Shown: one piece after another, positions 23,701 through 29,808 of the stretch | Layout of the letters: every line of letters begins with the position of its first letter | How positions within the stretch are numbered: the first letter of the stretch is position 1 | Made by a program: the position numbers and the translations under genes | The notes under the pieces: model-generated | Told to the model about the DNA's origin: nothing | Seen by the model: the letters and a program-made list of their open reading frames with translations, nothing else | The model's database searches: none | DNA from: a virus | Reading direction: 5' to 3' (one strand) | IMG/VR virus record: IMGVR_UViG_3300028394_002328 | Location: 1-64,000 of that record | Length of the DNA: 64,000 nt

Positions 23701-26700
23701 AATATTAAATTCTATCAATTACTTTAATGGGGTCTATGTAGCAGTTGGTCAAAATATTAACACAAGTACCAATGGTGTATTATGGAGAGAAAGATTTAAG
23801 TTTACTAATGGATTAACAAACGAATTATACTCAGTATTCGGATCAACTATTACGCTAAGTGCTCCGTATATTGCAGTTGGTAAAGGTCAATTTATTGATT
23901 ATTCTACTGGTTTACAAACAATTAGAGATATTAACCTAGTATATACCTCATATGATAGTATAAACTGGAATCAGGCTACTCCGGTAACTAATAAAGGTTT
24001 TTATGGTATTACATATGACACTAATATTTTTATTGCTGTGGGTGAAGATGGGGTCATATACACTTCTCAGAACGGTGATTCTTGGTTTGGTATTAATGAA
24101 ACAACTATTACCAGTGTAAACTCCTCTAGTAATATATTGAATGTGGCTGCGACTGCAGGATTTAATGTAAATGATATAGTAAGATTTACTGAATCATTTA
24201 ACGTTATTTCTTCATCTACAACTTATTATATTGTTAGTATACCATCATTAACTCAGGTACAAGTTAGTACAACATTAGGTGGATCACCTATCACTCTAAC
24301 TTCAGTCGATCCAACTACTACTACATATATGTATCTATATCCTAGAACACAGGATCTTAATGATGTACATTATGCTAACGGTAAATTTATAGCAGTAGGT
24401 AATGTAGGAACAATAAAAACTTCTACAACAGGTTATGCATGGACATCAGTTGCGTCAGGTGTAACTGAAAATTTACTCGGTATTAATTATAATGCAGATG
24501 ATGGTGTTTGGATAGCAGTAGGAGACAATAATACTATTATCACCAGTGACAACAACGGTGCATCATGGACTAATAGTTCAGTGTTAATCGTAGATCCTAC
24601 AGTTTACAATGTGCAGGGTGCTGAATTCTCATATGGATATGGTCCTGAAGAATTAGTTCCAGGTGTAGTTACTGATAATATAATGTTAACCGTAGCTACT
24701 CGTCCGGGTACTAATTGGCCAGCAGTAGAATATCAACATGTGGGATACAATGTAGTAACGGTTGAACTTACCCCTGAATCAGAACAACAAAGATATTATA
24801 GTTTCCTTTATGCAGTTACTACTCCCGCACAATTAACAGTTTCAGTCATTGATGGCACTACAGGCGTAAGCACTACAATATATCCTGATGCAAGTTATTA
24901 TGTAGATTGGGTTAACAGTGTTGTAGTATTAAATAATCCATTGACTTTCTCTCCTGTTGCAGACAGATTAAGAATTGATGTGTATGAAGTTGGTAATGGT
25001 AATCAGTTAGTAAAATCTAGCACAAAATCTGATCCAATTATAACTAATACAACTACTGGATGGAATGAGATTAACTTAAATTGTAATTACTCTGCTACCA
25101 TATTCACCGGCAGCGGTGTAATTAGCCCAGGCACAGTACCTAAAGAAACTGTAGCGATTGCTACAACCAGTGGCACAAACACTATTTCTTGTGAAAGTGT
25201 TAGAGACTTTGTGCTAAATAGTCCTATCACTTTCCAAGGAACAACGTTTGGCGGAATATTAGAAGACACAATATATTATGTAAAAACCATTAGTTATATA
25301 ACTAATAGTATTACTGTTTCTACGACATATAATATAGGTACTGGCACAGCAGGCCCTACACTAGTGCTTTCAAGTGATACAGGTTCAATGGTGGTCATTA
25401 TTCAAGTTGGTTCGGGTGCAGAGTGGACTCCTCCAATATGCTATTTAAATGGAAATAAATTAGTCTTTGGAACTACAGAAACAGTAACTAAAACCAATGG
25501 TATTACTAATACAGTTACGTGCCATACAACTGGCACATTGATACCGGGGCAAAATATTACCTTTAGCGATACAATGTTTGGGGGAGTTATAATACCACAA
25601 ACTGTGTATAATATATTAAGTATCAGTGATGCTAATGAATTTATATTAGAAGATCCTGATAATCCGGGTAATCCATTAGCATTAACTACAGCAACCGGAG
25701 GAGCCGAATTAATTACAAATGATTATGCTTTTGGAATCTCAGAAAATGGCATAACAGCAAAAATAATATTTGCAGTTGGTACTTATAACACTCAAAGTGA
25801 TTATTTGTCATATGCAGTATTTGGAGAAACAGTTCCAACTCAATACGGATATACTATACCTGAAACTCAAATTATATTGAGTGACGGCACTAGTACTTAT
25901 GAATTAACTAATTTTGTAGGTAATGATAATGTTACTAATGCAATTGTTGAAGTTAATGGTTTAAGGGTCTTAGATACAGATTATACCATTGATTCTAATT
26001 TAAATGAAATTACTTTTGTGTCTAGTCCAAGTTTAGGTGATACTATTGCGGTTACTTCTTATAATTTAACTGATAGACAATATCTAAGCACAATGTACGA
26101 TGTAAACTCGGCGTCAAGTACAGTAGCAAATATTATATCTGTTAACAATACTATTAGTCCTTATCTTGCTATAACTAATGTAACATCATGTACTTCAGTT
26201 GGTAATTTAATTACATGTGTTAGTACTACTGGATTTGTAATAGGACAAACCATTATATTTAAGGGCACTGGATTTGGTAATATTCTTACTGACGGAACAG
26301 TGTATTATATTGATTCTATACCTGGCTTAACTACATTTACCATCAGTCAGACTAATGGAGGAGGTATTTTTGATCCAGGAACAGGCTCGGGATTAATGAT
26401 ATCATATATAGGAGGCACGCCGACTGTTCGTGTTACCACTGGTGTCCCCCATGATTTAACTACTAATGATATCGTAAGAATTGATGGTACTTTAGGTTCT
26501 ACCCAACTTAATAATGTTACTTTTTATGTACATGTGATAAACGATACTCAAATTGATTTATATTCACAAGCATATGATCCTGCTTTTACTGCAACTAATT
26601 ATCCGATAACTACTGTTTCTACTTATATAAGTGGCGGATATGTATGGATTGATACTATTTTCACACTGGTTACTGTAGATGCAACTGCAACCTCAACTGA

Positions 26701-27751
26701 TCCAATAGATGGAAATAGAATTACGGTATCATCTACTGATAATTTAGTATTAGAAACCCCTGTAATATTTACTGACTTTGGGGTAGATTTAGGCGATCCT
26801 GTACTAGGTGGCTTGATCGCAGGAACTACATATTATATTAAAGATATTTTTAATTCAACTGAATTTTCAGTATCAAGTGAAAGAAACGGTGACGAATTTG
26901 TTTTAACTAATGATTCAGGAACAATGAACGTAACACAGTGGGAACAGGTTAATGTTGATCGTTTATGGGTAACTGTTAATGGTTATCGTGTACCATCAAG
27001 TTCATTACGCATAAATCCTGCTAATAATTTAAGCATACTAGCTACAATTCAAGCTGGTGACGTTGTAATCATTACTAGCATGATGCCTTCTCCGACTCCA
27101 AATGAACAAGTATTCTTACTCAATGTTAATACAATTAATCAGGGTACAGTGTATAGAGCAAATACACAAACTAGAACTTGGTTAGTAGAGCCATTATATA
27201 ATATACATGATACGATATATGTTAATGATGTAACTAGATTGACCGATACTGTAATACAAAATGTTACAGCACCTGCTCCGGTCGATGGAATTTATAGTAT
27301 TGGATTAACCGCTGATAAAAATCTGATTTCTAATATTACTGTATTCAATGTGAGTACTAATAGTATTATTAGCAGTGATTACTACTACATTTTAGTGGAG
27401 AATTTATCTCCCATACTTAAGATTACATCAGGTGTTACTACAGGAAACAGTTTATTAATTACAGTGTTAGAAGGTAATACATTGTTTATTAATGGGGAAC
27501 AGATTAAATTTACTACAGTAGATATTGATCTTAACAGCATAACAGGGCTACAGCGTGGAGCAAATGGCACAGGCGAGCAGGTCTATATTCCGCAATATAC
27601 TGAAGTATTTGGGTTGTTATCGTCTAATAGAATGACTAATATACTATATAATCAGACTTGGAACTCATATGATTATAATGAAACTTTAGGAGATCCGTTG
27701 CAAATAAGTAATACACAAGCAGCAGTTTTCTTAAATGGCGATGTTAATTAA
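8717..27751 (+). CDS. Giant modular virion protein in the gp7 position
   Basis: This 6344-residue protein takes up nearly a third of the window. Its N-terminus (LNFLPEIFQTPTNAQFLAAT, then a GYVGSRFG segment) resembles the very large baseplate/tail structural proteins of aquatic T4-like phages, and it follows gp6 where T4 has gp7. Residues 1-3650 look like a Tyr/Trp-rich core, including a dense aromatic segment at about 1400-1520 and an Arg/Glu/Leu segment at about 3500-3640 ending EVKPYHVVIKDFLFKYTGIN. The core contains a seven-blade FG-GAP-like propeller (about 2380-3070). Residues 3650-6344 are accessory: repeated beta-rich modules, a second seven-blade propeller (about 4900-5290), GGRGYTEPP-type modules and fibre-like 'VNG...DY' modules. 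No transmembrane segment is seen. No clear Shine-Dalgarno precedes the ATG, which lies 8 bp after the gp6 stop. Structural role is confident; exact equivalence to gp7 is not. Confidence 0.8.
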   Translation: MATRIRTLNFLPEIFQTPTNAQFLAATLDQLVAQPLTKTIEGYVGSRFGYGVNAKDYYVTEPTKVRTDYQLDPGVVFTKTNQSTAQDFISYPGILDALKLEGALTDNNSRLFNSQFYSWDSFTNLDKIINFNQYYWIPEGPEQVVVSSDTVFATNDYLVTDVINGYNITPITSTEIGTTNPTLTLLRGGTYTFAVNQSGQFWIQGAPGVTGYSPTQPNLQTRDVYGVDNNGATIGTVTFTVPPKDAQNNYNFPGNNLVDVVSDIPFNQVNGARLSDLGGIDGVTALNGLTVLFYNTGISNEIGFTSNFFDYTNYDYNNDLVATETINVTATSSTGNLITCDSTSNLIVGNSIVFSGVGFGGLSIYSETLPDTLYFVESISSPTEFSVSLSVGGAQVPLSNAAGTLVGTTNQGLLEEGFYTTVNQNFYTIEYIGDLTDPVIRLIPSSLIPTNQKITASFGTQWISRVFYKTAFGIINIVPFISAPLDTLYYQDGTSANKVGIIRIIDSNITNTLDVETDILGQPQFTATNGVVFTNGLKVVFQGDVIPASYKTGAYYVEGVGSSIELIPVSNLISPDPFTSSTYVPWDTTAWDIGNWEGTSYIPVTPDYITIARNSIDRNAWSRSNRWFHIDVINATAEYNNDPTLVTLYATSEYKAKRPIIEFYPNLRLFNTGIEGKAPVDFIDFRTTDAFSQVAGQENYYPDVTAYTGYDAVIGTVASNTTTTIVIPIESVQGTFEIGQYVADSTNLLPTNSYITNIVTTTTTVTLTIEWEFSTSFTGTSVASVIGTDTTVDNYALFDGSRIIFAADTDINVKNKIYVSRFSSISGSTPVITLTEATDGEVLVNQGTVILRGYVNQGFDFYFDGLEWIESQEKITVNQPPLFDVFDDNGISFGNTDLYVGTSFIGNKLFAYGIGAGINDIVLGFPIRYSSVDNVGDISFDVSLNLDKFNYVQGSTPITQNVNTGYVHQAVSRTEYIRQIGWQTAVSPSIQYQIFEFEYDVLNPTTTFTCDIAMMNTIDTQWPTIEVYINNIIQDNTTYTVTVNSNSTVVTLNDTIIDNTVIQILLLSDQVSKTAYYSIPINLNNNPFNQDITVANVGDIRGQYRSMFYNNPNTTGQVFGSNNFRDLGNLVPWGNRIIQNSASLVLPSVFLRKQNHNLFNSLLFNSREYIKFKTLLVDTVNNTDYVQRYSPSEILDNALDQITFSKTDNQPFFWSDMLPSKAAYITNTYTFANSLDVSIYPLSRIYDFTSANYYGVLVYLTRTVNNITVTRQLIINQDYTVSTDSPSLTITLDLLPGDIITIKEYNQTYGSYVPNTPTKLGLYPAYIPSVALDINYSQSTYFILGHDGSYNKLYGDYFPETNILVDFRDQALLEYETRVYNNLKLSSAVPVQEYEVLPGFFRDTDYSFDEWLEIYSPGFLNWVGQNRLDYKRQIYQTNNEFTYNYWQSGNAINRESIYQGYWRGMYQYYYDTSTPNTSPWEMLGFVNKPSWWETRYGPAPYTSDNLVLWTDLSEGIDWNDGNPVVIPAAVRPELLQVIPVDSEGNLLSPLRNIVGNYNSNIFQRDWKVGDEAPVEFSYRRSSSYPFDLMRILALTKPAEFFNLGVDLDNYKYSEEFGQYLVNNRSHLVISNVEIYGSGTAKTSYINWIIDYEKQVGVDATANITTLLDNLDVRLVYRLAGFSDKALLKFYVEKGTPNSRNASLLIPDESYSVLLYDNQPFNRVIYSGVIVQITQYGFSVFGNSQTQTYFRTLKPYYNGKYDRITIDNLNVKVSQDHSDVEVIVPYNTVFGTVQEVATFLSNYGAWLTSLGVTFEQQENELEINWNQMIAEFLYWAQTGWDEGSIVTLNPSARTISFNKDSNIVQPLTIQQTNFILNQNLYPIQNRDLAIIREETLFTATALNDGDTISYAQFNISNFEHGIVFDNVTLFNDIIYNLITGLRQTRITVRGTKSADWNGTVDAQGFIYNQDNIKEWNNTVTYTKGEIILYKNKYWVALKIVQPKLIFDELEWKRTDYDEIQKGLLPNSSTRSYESTLYYDVNKANLENDADLLSFSLIGYRPRDYLALADLTDITQVNVYKNFIKNKGTRNATDAFKGANLPQGGIDYDIYENWAIKSGEFGGVLNSNFVQFKINQNYMTGNPSIVGLTNGVYNEGVQQEVPIYSLFNYGRPINTVNILPTISSQEPSTVYPTAGYVNFNDVKMSSYFYSQLPLAVDSNNLVVLLSQFYVRDYVWLANYLQRWEVFTPKSMGIILNVSNNLNDTATVTFKTPHNLTRYEPFAIVNFSDAVNGYYISTVIVDQYRVLITLSIDPSITNITGQGVGFKFQSQRVAQPSNIIDLPLLDSEFFKNTVWVDENTDGGWAVYRKGINYQYQNEFTKSSSVTFGSAVATSSQLGYLIGDATAGAVYRYTFNDLTQAYDLGQTLTSGTSFGSTISHNSDIYVISEPTTTPRIYIYQLQSSTLSDDLILYQAAIAAPGGVTNWGSAVAISGNTNWIYVSDVDNNTVHVYRKSNVVTPVTNLTAGQTYIITTVGTTDFTTVGATSDDIGTAFVATGVGTGTGTATKSTYQKVTTIDGDALSLTVAGDNFGYSLATDYYGDTLIIGTPNKDYSVTIDNWGYVYVFDRAVQNIQVQTNSVPLTPQIFNLAWTPTSLSKTLTDTNSTGNLLTLNSTSGITVNDPIIFTGSGLAGTEIVSDQVYYVRSISGSDITIKTSRFATAAVTVATVSAITVTTIVQNTPIYVSVNGNLVDDSNYAIISNTLVYTSTLNAGDIINVSGQEFTLMQTLTTENTPKVGVHFGNSVDTTIYASEIIVGAPYELVTQIKEGAVYRYTNGGGKYGMIIGTSTVNVTSARNLLINGFLVTVPIGNATTVANAINAVAIPNIVATAIDGKLMLSLVDNNLAQVNEKILLSSTNSATLGELGINIFTQTQTIECPHTNSRTQFGTVVKFNEYGSFVASAPVGTRFSSTTFDFIDDENQDNDTVFDNNTTTWLDTFPNAGAVYMFDYLSNYNETLINCGKFVYAQNVNSQDLEYGLQPNYGTALDFYNYSVIIGTPGFSPSNGQAITYTNTLNQKDWSVYRSSSPVVDITSIGNIQLFSAQTNETLINMDYIDPLQGKILGAARENIDYVANTDPATYNNGDLVPSNLVWGVTQVGQVWFNTTNIRYVNYHQNSNTYNCKYWGTLFPNSDVAVYTWITSEVLPINYIGSGTVYDPTKYSIQYIINPAGALTPIYFYWVRDTGIISPNLGKTLADSIIAAYIANPRNSGISYFAPLLPSVYALYNAGDYINANDSVLNIGFGTGTSTDVVHNQYDLIRANFADDYLPGLPNTYLGETEPYSLYARLLDSLSGTDTSGQVVPDPFLPLAVQTGVLVRPRQSFFYNRLGAVKNFFETLNEIVKQYPLFEISDATFTYASGEFFDTTNYWETINWWAPRYNDNTKSTIQVAIYSDLATLSVTEGTIVTVATNGIGLAETYIFTNSEWIRIGLTNGTIQFKSSLWDYASARIGFGDNFFDTTPYDSYPSEETRYLVRALTEQLPSELLIYRNRILILLFEYIVSETIETQNYLPWLNKTSFVDVGHTIRELLPIEVFQSDNQNFLEGYLNEVKPYHVVIKDFLFKYTGINVYQGNITDFDVPAQYNTSIQRWVSPQLVYSNPSDVNQYLPTDPIWQEPEYINWFENYGVSLTGQDGVQITTLTSYLALNSGEMSVNNAQGFPINGIVQIGTEQIGFSSVDRNLNVLVGLTRGVNGTPITNHIPGELIYINLPAVLVLDGGRGYTEPPKVVAYIDPTLYPAPTVPAVLTAVMSLDSVLRVDVINPGQGYAVLPKIIIDPSTVIFFEGSAVSTTYNTIILYAPLLQTGDLVQYNVAPGGTQIGGLESNQWYYVNLLETVPTVVVALYSNYTDAIYDVNRVKLLSTGSGDQSLSVGAKASAISSAAPARENNITLRFDRTTYNSQVIDWQAGAYYGAFYAGDYFNSEAVSSSSIKLQSTQPLISSILASAQGVAFEIEDVRNDRVVTYSSLIRQVASTQASDDSITLTTFSNNPSDVNASGSTIGFYIGMPIKFNGAVVGGLVNGTVYYVNSIIDDTNFTISENSTGSPIKALSDGTVSVAGLECFVGEVTDTAILSVIYPGITNVTATHADTNTLTIPLNPTGTGGTIGFYINLPVFFTGTMLDGVVENQVYYITTVVDNQTFTMSEEQNPTTLNIVSTDGSSDYITTSDDTSVLSINEPVIFNTMVIAGAESTSFGGLVSGTTYYISNIVNASTFQVSSNINGASLNLSTVAASTTTSALLTSQKNVVQLSDDTGNDMIININLPVSPGQVNGQRFTLYQTSEQYVGLTGTDGALIDRTIGAVIGTPDIIALTTLSGGLTDIYINMPLEISQDIGSLTTGTTYYVIDTGTIEIECTSTSSSTNEITCDTTESLYVDMPIVFNGVGLGGIQINVEYYVHTIVDGTHFKISESINGTVKTLQNSNGTMNGVGEPYIQVSTTLSGSVEPTGDSQQAASISVASPAVITVAVAPADGTKVEFRSTGALPTGLLEDTTYYVVNSSGTTFEVAYLPSGSPIDTTASGSGTNIVIVTDTITINQTILTTPVFDVSYILGGYRVIITDPGLGYAVNNTITIVGTDMGGATTLNDLTLTVESVNSTGEITSVICYGTPPGATENYYLKVISPNEFAVYSNPLLTVPVSGIGFSYTGIVTTTVTATNLSTDIITVDDTSEFSVNDPIVFTGTVVGGLVVGQTYYILDNVNFTPTTLQVSETPNGSVFNLTVTTSLQDFTMAKVGDFALLPEPFVFSQSIVKYNNRVYVCVVSNSDQEFIFGKWELLTSGDRRLNALDRIIGYYQPTINMPGIDLTQLVDGIIYPNSTYLGNAFAPDQQFEIDTYLQDQLFYPTEVQSKSVVWNGTNYFVVADTSSYSTILYSTTGDDWAFNKLANSNLTTTDLTYVNEKYLITTNNPATPILLSEDGVEWTASENYIGLGEVTAKPISDGQLILNSINYFNGVYVAVGQNINTSTNGVLWRERFKFTNGLTNELYSVFGSTITLSAPYIAVGKGQFIDYSTGLQTIRDINLVYTSYDSINWNQATPVTNKGFYGITYDTNIFIAVGEDGVIYTSQNGDSWFGINETTITSVNSSSNILNVAATAGFNVNDIVRFTESFNVISSSTTYYIVSIPSLTQVQVSTTLGGSPITLTSVDPTTTTYMYLYPRTQDLNDVHYANGKFIAVGNVGTIKTSTTGYAWTSVASGVTENLLGINYNADDGVWIAVGDNNTIITSDNNGASWTNSSVLIVDPTVYNVQGAEFSYGYGPEELVPGVVTDNIMLTVATRPGTNWPAVEYQHVGYNVVTVELTPESEQQRYYSFLYAVTTPAQLTVSVIDGTTGVSTTIYPDASYYVDWVNSVVVLNNPLTFSPVADRLRIDVYEVGNGNQLVKSSTKSDPIITNTTTGWNEINLNCNYSATIFTGSGVISPGTVPKETVAIATTSGTNTISCESVRDFVLNSPITFQGTTFGGILEDTIYYVKTISYITNSITVSTTYNIGTGTAGPTLVLSSDTGSMVVIIQVGSGAEWTPPICYLNGNKLVFGTTETVTKTNGITNTVTCHTTGTLIPGQNITFSDTMFGGVIIPQTVYNILSISDANEFILEDPDNPGNPLALTTATGGAELITNDYAFGISENGITAKIIFAVGTYNTQSDYLSYAVFGETVPTQYGYTIPETQIILSDGTSTYELTNFVGNDNVTNAIVEVNGLRVLDTDYTIDSNLNEITFVSSPSLGDTIAVTSYNLTDRQYLSTMYDVNSASSTVANIISVNNTISPYLAITNVTSCTSVGNLITCVSTTGFVIGQTIIFKGTGFGNILTDGTVYYIDSIPGLTTFTISQTNGGGIFDPGTGSGLMISYIGGTPTVRVTTGVPHDLTTNDIVRIDGTLGSTQLNNVTFYVHVINDTQIDLYSQAYDPAFTATNYPITTVSTYISGGYVWIDTIFTLVTVDATATSTDPIDGNRITVSSTDNLVLETPVIFTDFGVDLGDPVLGGLIAGTTYYIKDIFNSTEFSVSSERNGDEFVLTNDSGTMNVTQWEQVNVDRLWVTVNGYRVPSSSLRINPANNLSILATIQAGDVVIITSMMPSPTPNEQVFLLNVNTINQGTVYRANTQTRTWLVEPLYNIHDTIYVNDVTRLTDTVIQNVTAPAPVDGIYSIGLTADKNLISNITVFNVSTNSIISSDYYYILVENLSPILKITSGVTTGNSLLITVLEGNTLFINGEQIKFTTVDIDLNSITGLQRGANGTGEQVYIPQYTEVFGLLSSNRMTNILYNQTWNSYDYNETLGDPLQISNTQAAVFLNGDVN
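15850..17930 (+). other. FG-GAP-like seven-blade propeller inside the giant protein
   Basis: Seven repeats of the form FGxxV....(I/V)(I/V)GxP....GxVYxY occur at about residues 2380-3070 of the giant. Examples are FGSAVATSSQLGYLIGDA, FGYSLATDYYGDTLIIGTP, FGNSVDTTIYASEIIVGAP and YGTALDFYNYSVIIGTP. This pattern is that of integrin-alpha/FG-GAP beta-propellers. Two unrelated modules are inserted between blades, at about 16258-16412 and 16617-17040. I see no canonical DxDxDG calcium loop, so metal binding is doubtful. Confidence 0.6.
20800..23060 (+). repeat. First cluster of beta-rich about 75-90-residue modules in the giant
   Basis: At least five tandem or near-tandem copies of one module occur here, starting near 20800, 21120, 21360, 21940 and 22830. 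Each has a Thr/Ser-rich lead, a PI(V/I)F(N/T)G core, GG(L/I)..G, (T)YY(V/I)..I, then F..S....G and often GTM. Spacing is about 230-300 bp. Lone copies occur near 9697 and 16670. The fold looks all-beta and Ig-like; a surface or adhesive role is inferred. Confidence 0.7.
23418..24590 (+). other. YCF48/BNR-like seven-blade propeller inside the giant protein
   Basis: Seven blades carry the pattern Y..(G)(K/V)(F/Y)(I/V)AVG..G.I.TS.(D/N)G..W. Examples are YDTNIFIAVGEDGVIYTSQN, ANGKFIAVGNVGTIKTSTTG and DGVWIAVGDNNTIITSDNNG. This resembles YCF48/BNR-type propellers used for ligand or glycan contact. One copy of the beta-rich module (24103-24310) is inserted between blades five and six. Confidence 0.6.
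25140..26930 (+). repeat. Second cluster of the beta-rich modules in the giant
   Basis: Four more copies of the 'PI.F.G..FGG(I/L)....YY(V/I)..I' module start near 25150, 25470, 26180 and 26670. They alternate with shorter fibre-like modules of the form 'VNG.RV...DY.I', for example around 25930-26060. Copies differ strongly at base level, so they are old or fast-diverging. Confidence 0.65.
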
Positions 27752-27753
27752 AT

Positions 27754-27761
27754 GATAAATA
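27754..27761 (+). promoter_or_regulatory. GATAAATA late-promoter-like octamer after the giant gene
   Basis: GATAAATA lies 2 nt after the giant gene's stop codon and 6 nt before the ATG of the 50-codon gene. The match to the late consensus is strong. Initiation about 6 nt downstream would give a nearly leaderless first gene. Confidence 0.55.
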
Positions 27762-27767
27762 AATATT

Positions 27768-27920
27768 ATGAAAGAAAAATCTTCAGAAAGTCAAGAAAAT
27801 AAGGTGACAGCACCCGAAAAAAAACCCAATGAAAATGGTGGTTTCTATTTTTCCTCGCACCTCAAAATTTCAGATCCAAATACTAAACAAGTTCTAGTGC
27901 AAAAAAGAGGCGATAACTAA
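27768..27920 (+). CDS. Small 50-residue phage protein of unknown function
   Basis: An ATG follows a GATAAATA octamer by 6 nt and opens 50 codons whose stop overlaps the next gene's start (TAATG). The product has a charged, probably disordered first half (Glu, Lys and Ser rich) and a second half with GGFYFSSHLKI and KQVLVQKRGDN that looks folded and strand-forming. The position between the giant gene and the 206-residue structural gene, with translational coupling, suggests a small virion or assembly protein. I do not recognise its function. The tight overlap and promoter-like site support it as a real gene despite its size. Confidence 0.6.
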   Translation: MKEKSSESQENKVTAPEKKPNENGGFYFSSHLKISDPNTKQVLVQKRGDN

Positions 27921-28540
27921 TGTCGGTGATTACATTATCCTATAAAATAGAAGGTTTTTTGAAAATCTACGATCCAAATAATGGTCAAATATTTGTAGAT
28001 AAGAAAAACGCTATTAATTATGAAAACATGTCAGAAGCTATTGCTAACACACTAAGCAGTCGTGGGTATGGTGAAATTTATGAAATGGCATTTGGTAATG
28101 GCGGCGCAAGCGTAGACGAAACCGGGGTGATTACATATCTACCTCCAAATACTACTGGAATAAATGCAGCATTATATAATCAAACTTATGCTAAAATTGT
28201 AGATGATACTAGCGTTTTTAACTTAGATCCTACAAGAAATAAAATGACTGTTACACATGTAACTGGTAAGGTTTATACTGACATTTTAGTTCAATGCTTA
28301 CTAGACTACGGCGAGCCTGCAGGACAAGATGCATTTGATAATAGTACACAAACGGATGGACAATATGTATTTGATGAATTGGGATTATTGGCTAATTATG
28401 GAACGGATAATAATGGGCAAGTAATAACACGATTATTAACTCATGTCATTTTTCATCCAGTTCAAAAAAGTTTAAATAGACAAATCCAAATAGATTACAC
28501 TGTAAGAATACAAAGTCTTACAAACTTGGTAACTATTTAA
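27920..28540 (+). CDS. Virion structural protein candidate, 206 residues
   Basis: The 206-residue product begins MSVITLSYKIEGFLKIYDPN and continues with a (Y)ENMSEAIANTLSSRG segment that looks helical. The remainder is mostly beta with many acidic and amide residues and ends QIQIDYTVRIQSLTNLV. There is no signal peptide or membrane segment. Its start overlaps the 50-codon gene by one base and it ends just before a GATAAATA octamer, so it closes a small two-gene transcript between the giant baseplate protein and the tail-fibre genes. By position it could be a baseplate wedge or fibre-attachment protein (gp8-gp10 region in T4), but I cannot name a family. Confidence 0.6.
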   Translation: MSVITLSYKIEGFLKIYDPNNGQIFVDKKNAINYENMSEAIANTLSSRGYGEIYEMAFGNGGASVDETGVITYLPPNTTGINAALYNQTYAKIVDDTSVFNLDPTRNKMTVTHVTGKVYTDILVQCLLDYGEPAGQDAFDNSTQTDGQYVFDELGLLANYGTDNNGQVITRLLTHVIFHPVQKSLNRQIQIDYTVRIQSLTNLVTI

Positions 28541-28548
28541 GATAAATA
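28541..28548 (+). promoter_or_regulatory. GATAAATA late promoter upstream of the tail-fibre gene
   Basis: GATAAATA begins directly after the preceding stop codon and lies 24 nt before the ATG at 28573. A GGAG Shine-Dalgarno at 28559-28562 sits between them, so this promoter and leader arrangement is conventional, unlike those at 4823 and 27754. Confidence 0.65.
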
Positions 28549-28572
28549 AAAAGATATCGGAGTAATTGAAAA

Positions 28573-29799
28573 ATGGCATATACAATTGTTAAAAGTGATG
28601 GTACAGTATTAACGACCATTCCTGATGGTACAATTAATACAACTAGCACTTCTATTGGACTGCCGGGTAGAAACTACGCAGGATACGGTCAAACACTAGA
28701 TACAAATTTTGTACATCAACTAGAAAATTTTGCCGATACTACTCCTCCAGCAAATCCGTTAAGAGGTCAACTTTGGTATAATACTAACAATCAGACTCTA
28801 TATGTCTGTCCAACTGACGGGGAGGCTAATTCATTAGCATGGTTGGCACTAACATCTACTTCTAGCGGTGGAACAACAACCTTCGGCGCAGTAACCGTAA
28901 CTGGAAATTTACAAGCAAATAATATTTCTGCTACTAATAACAGCAATGCAAATGCTGCTACATTTAGCTATCTTACTGTTTCTGCAAATGCTAATATTGC
29001 GGACGCTAACATTACTACTAGTAACATTGGCGGGTTAATAACAACTACTATATCTACTGGTTCAGCAACTACAGCCGGTACATTAACAGGAGTTTGGACA
29101 GTTTCAGGCGGTGCAGGTGGTTCTGGCGCAAACGCTGTAATTTTTAACAGTGGTGGAATTTATATTAGTAATTCTGCCGGCGCTAACTTATACGGTATTA
29201 AAACAGACAAGTACATGTACGCAAACGGAGACCCTATCTCTTTTGCAGGAACTTATAGCAATTCAAATGTTTCTAGCTTTTTACCTACTTATAATGGTAA
29301 TATTCTTGCTGCAAATGTGCAAACTCCTATACTTACTACAGGAGCGAACTCTACTGCGGGTACGATAACAGGTAATTGGACATTAACAACTGGCTCAAGA
29401 TTTAATGCAACATATGCTGATTTGGCTGAAAGATTTGAAGCTGATGCGCCATATGATGCAGGTACTGTGGTTGAATTGGGCGGGGAAAGAGAAATAACCG
29501 CAGTTAAGTATGAACTAAGTGAAGATGTATTTGGAGTAATATCAAATAGTGTTGCGTACTTAATGAATTCAGGCGCAGGTTCAGATTCTACACACCCTGC
29601 TGTAGCAGTAGGTGGGCGTGTGCATGTTAAAGTCATTGGTAAAATACATAAAGGTCAACGATTAGTAAGTGCTGGTCAAGGTATTGCTAGAGGTGCCCTA
29701 GAGGGAGAAGCGACTGCATTTAACACAATTGGTCGTGCATTAGCTGACAAAGAATCGTCTGGTGTAGGTACTGTAGAAGCTATTGTTATCATACGATAA
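28573..29799 (+). CDS. Tail-fibre-like protein with conserved C-terminal domain
   Basis: The 408-residue product has an N-terminal domain with SIGLPGRNYAGYGQTLDTNF and PLRGQLWYNT, a pattern seen at the start of fibre proteins of aquatic T4-like phages. The middle is Asn/Ala/Thr/Ser-rich and repetitive, as expected of a fibrous shaft. The C-terminal 130 residues (YADLAERFEADAPYDAGTVV onward, through VAVGGRVHVKVIGKI to a GRALADKES segment) form a compact beta-rich domain common at the ends of phage fibre proteins. It probably works outside the virion in host contact or as a fibre tip. A GGAG site precedes the ATG. The fibre call is firm; the receptor is unknown. Confidence 0.75.
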   Translation: MAYTIVKSDGTVLTTIPDGTINTTSTSIGLPGRNYAGYGQTLDTNFVHQLENFADTTPPANPLRGQLWYNTNNQTLYVCPTDGEANSLAWLALTSTSSGGTTTFGAVTVTGNLQANNISATNNSNANAATFSYLTVSANANIADANITTSNIGGLITTTISTGSATTAGTLTGVWTVSGGAGGSGANAVIFNSGGIYISNSAGANLYGIKTDKYMYANGDPISFAGTYSNSNVSSFLPTYNGNILAANVQTPILTTGANSTAGTITGNWTLTTGSRFNATYADLAERFEADAPYDAGTVVELGGEREITAVKYELSEDVFGVISNSVAYLMNSGAGSDSTHPAVAVGGRVHVKVIGKIHKGQRLVSAGQGIARGALEGEATAFNTIGRALADKESSGVGTVEAIVIIR

Positions 29800-29808
29800 G
29801 GATAAAAA

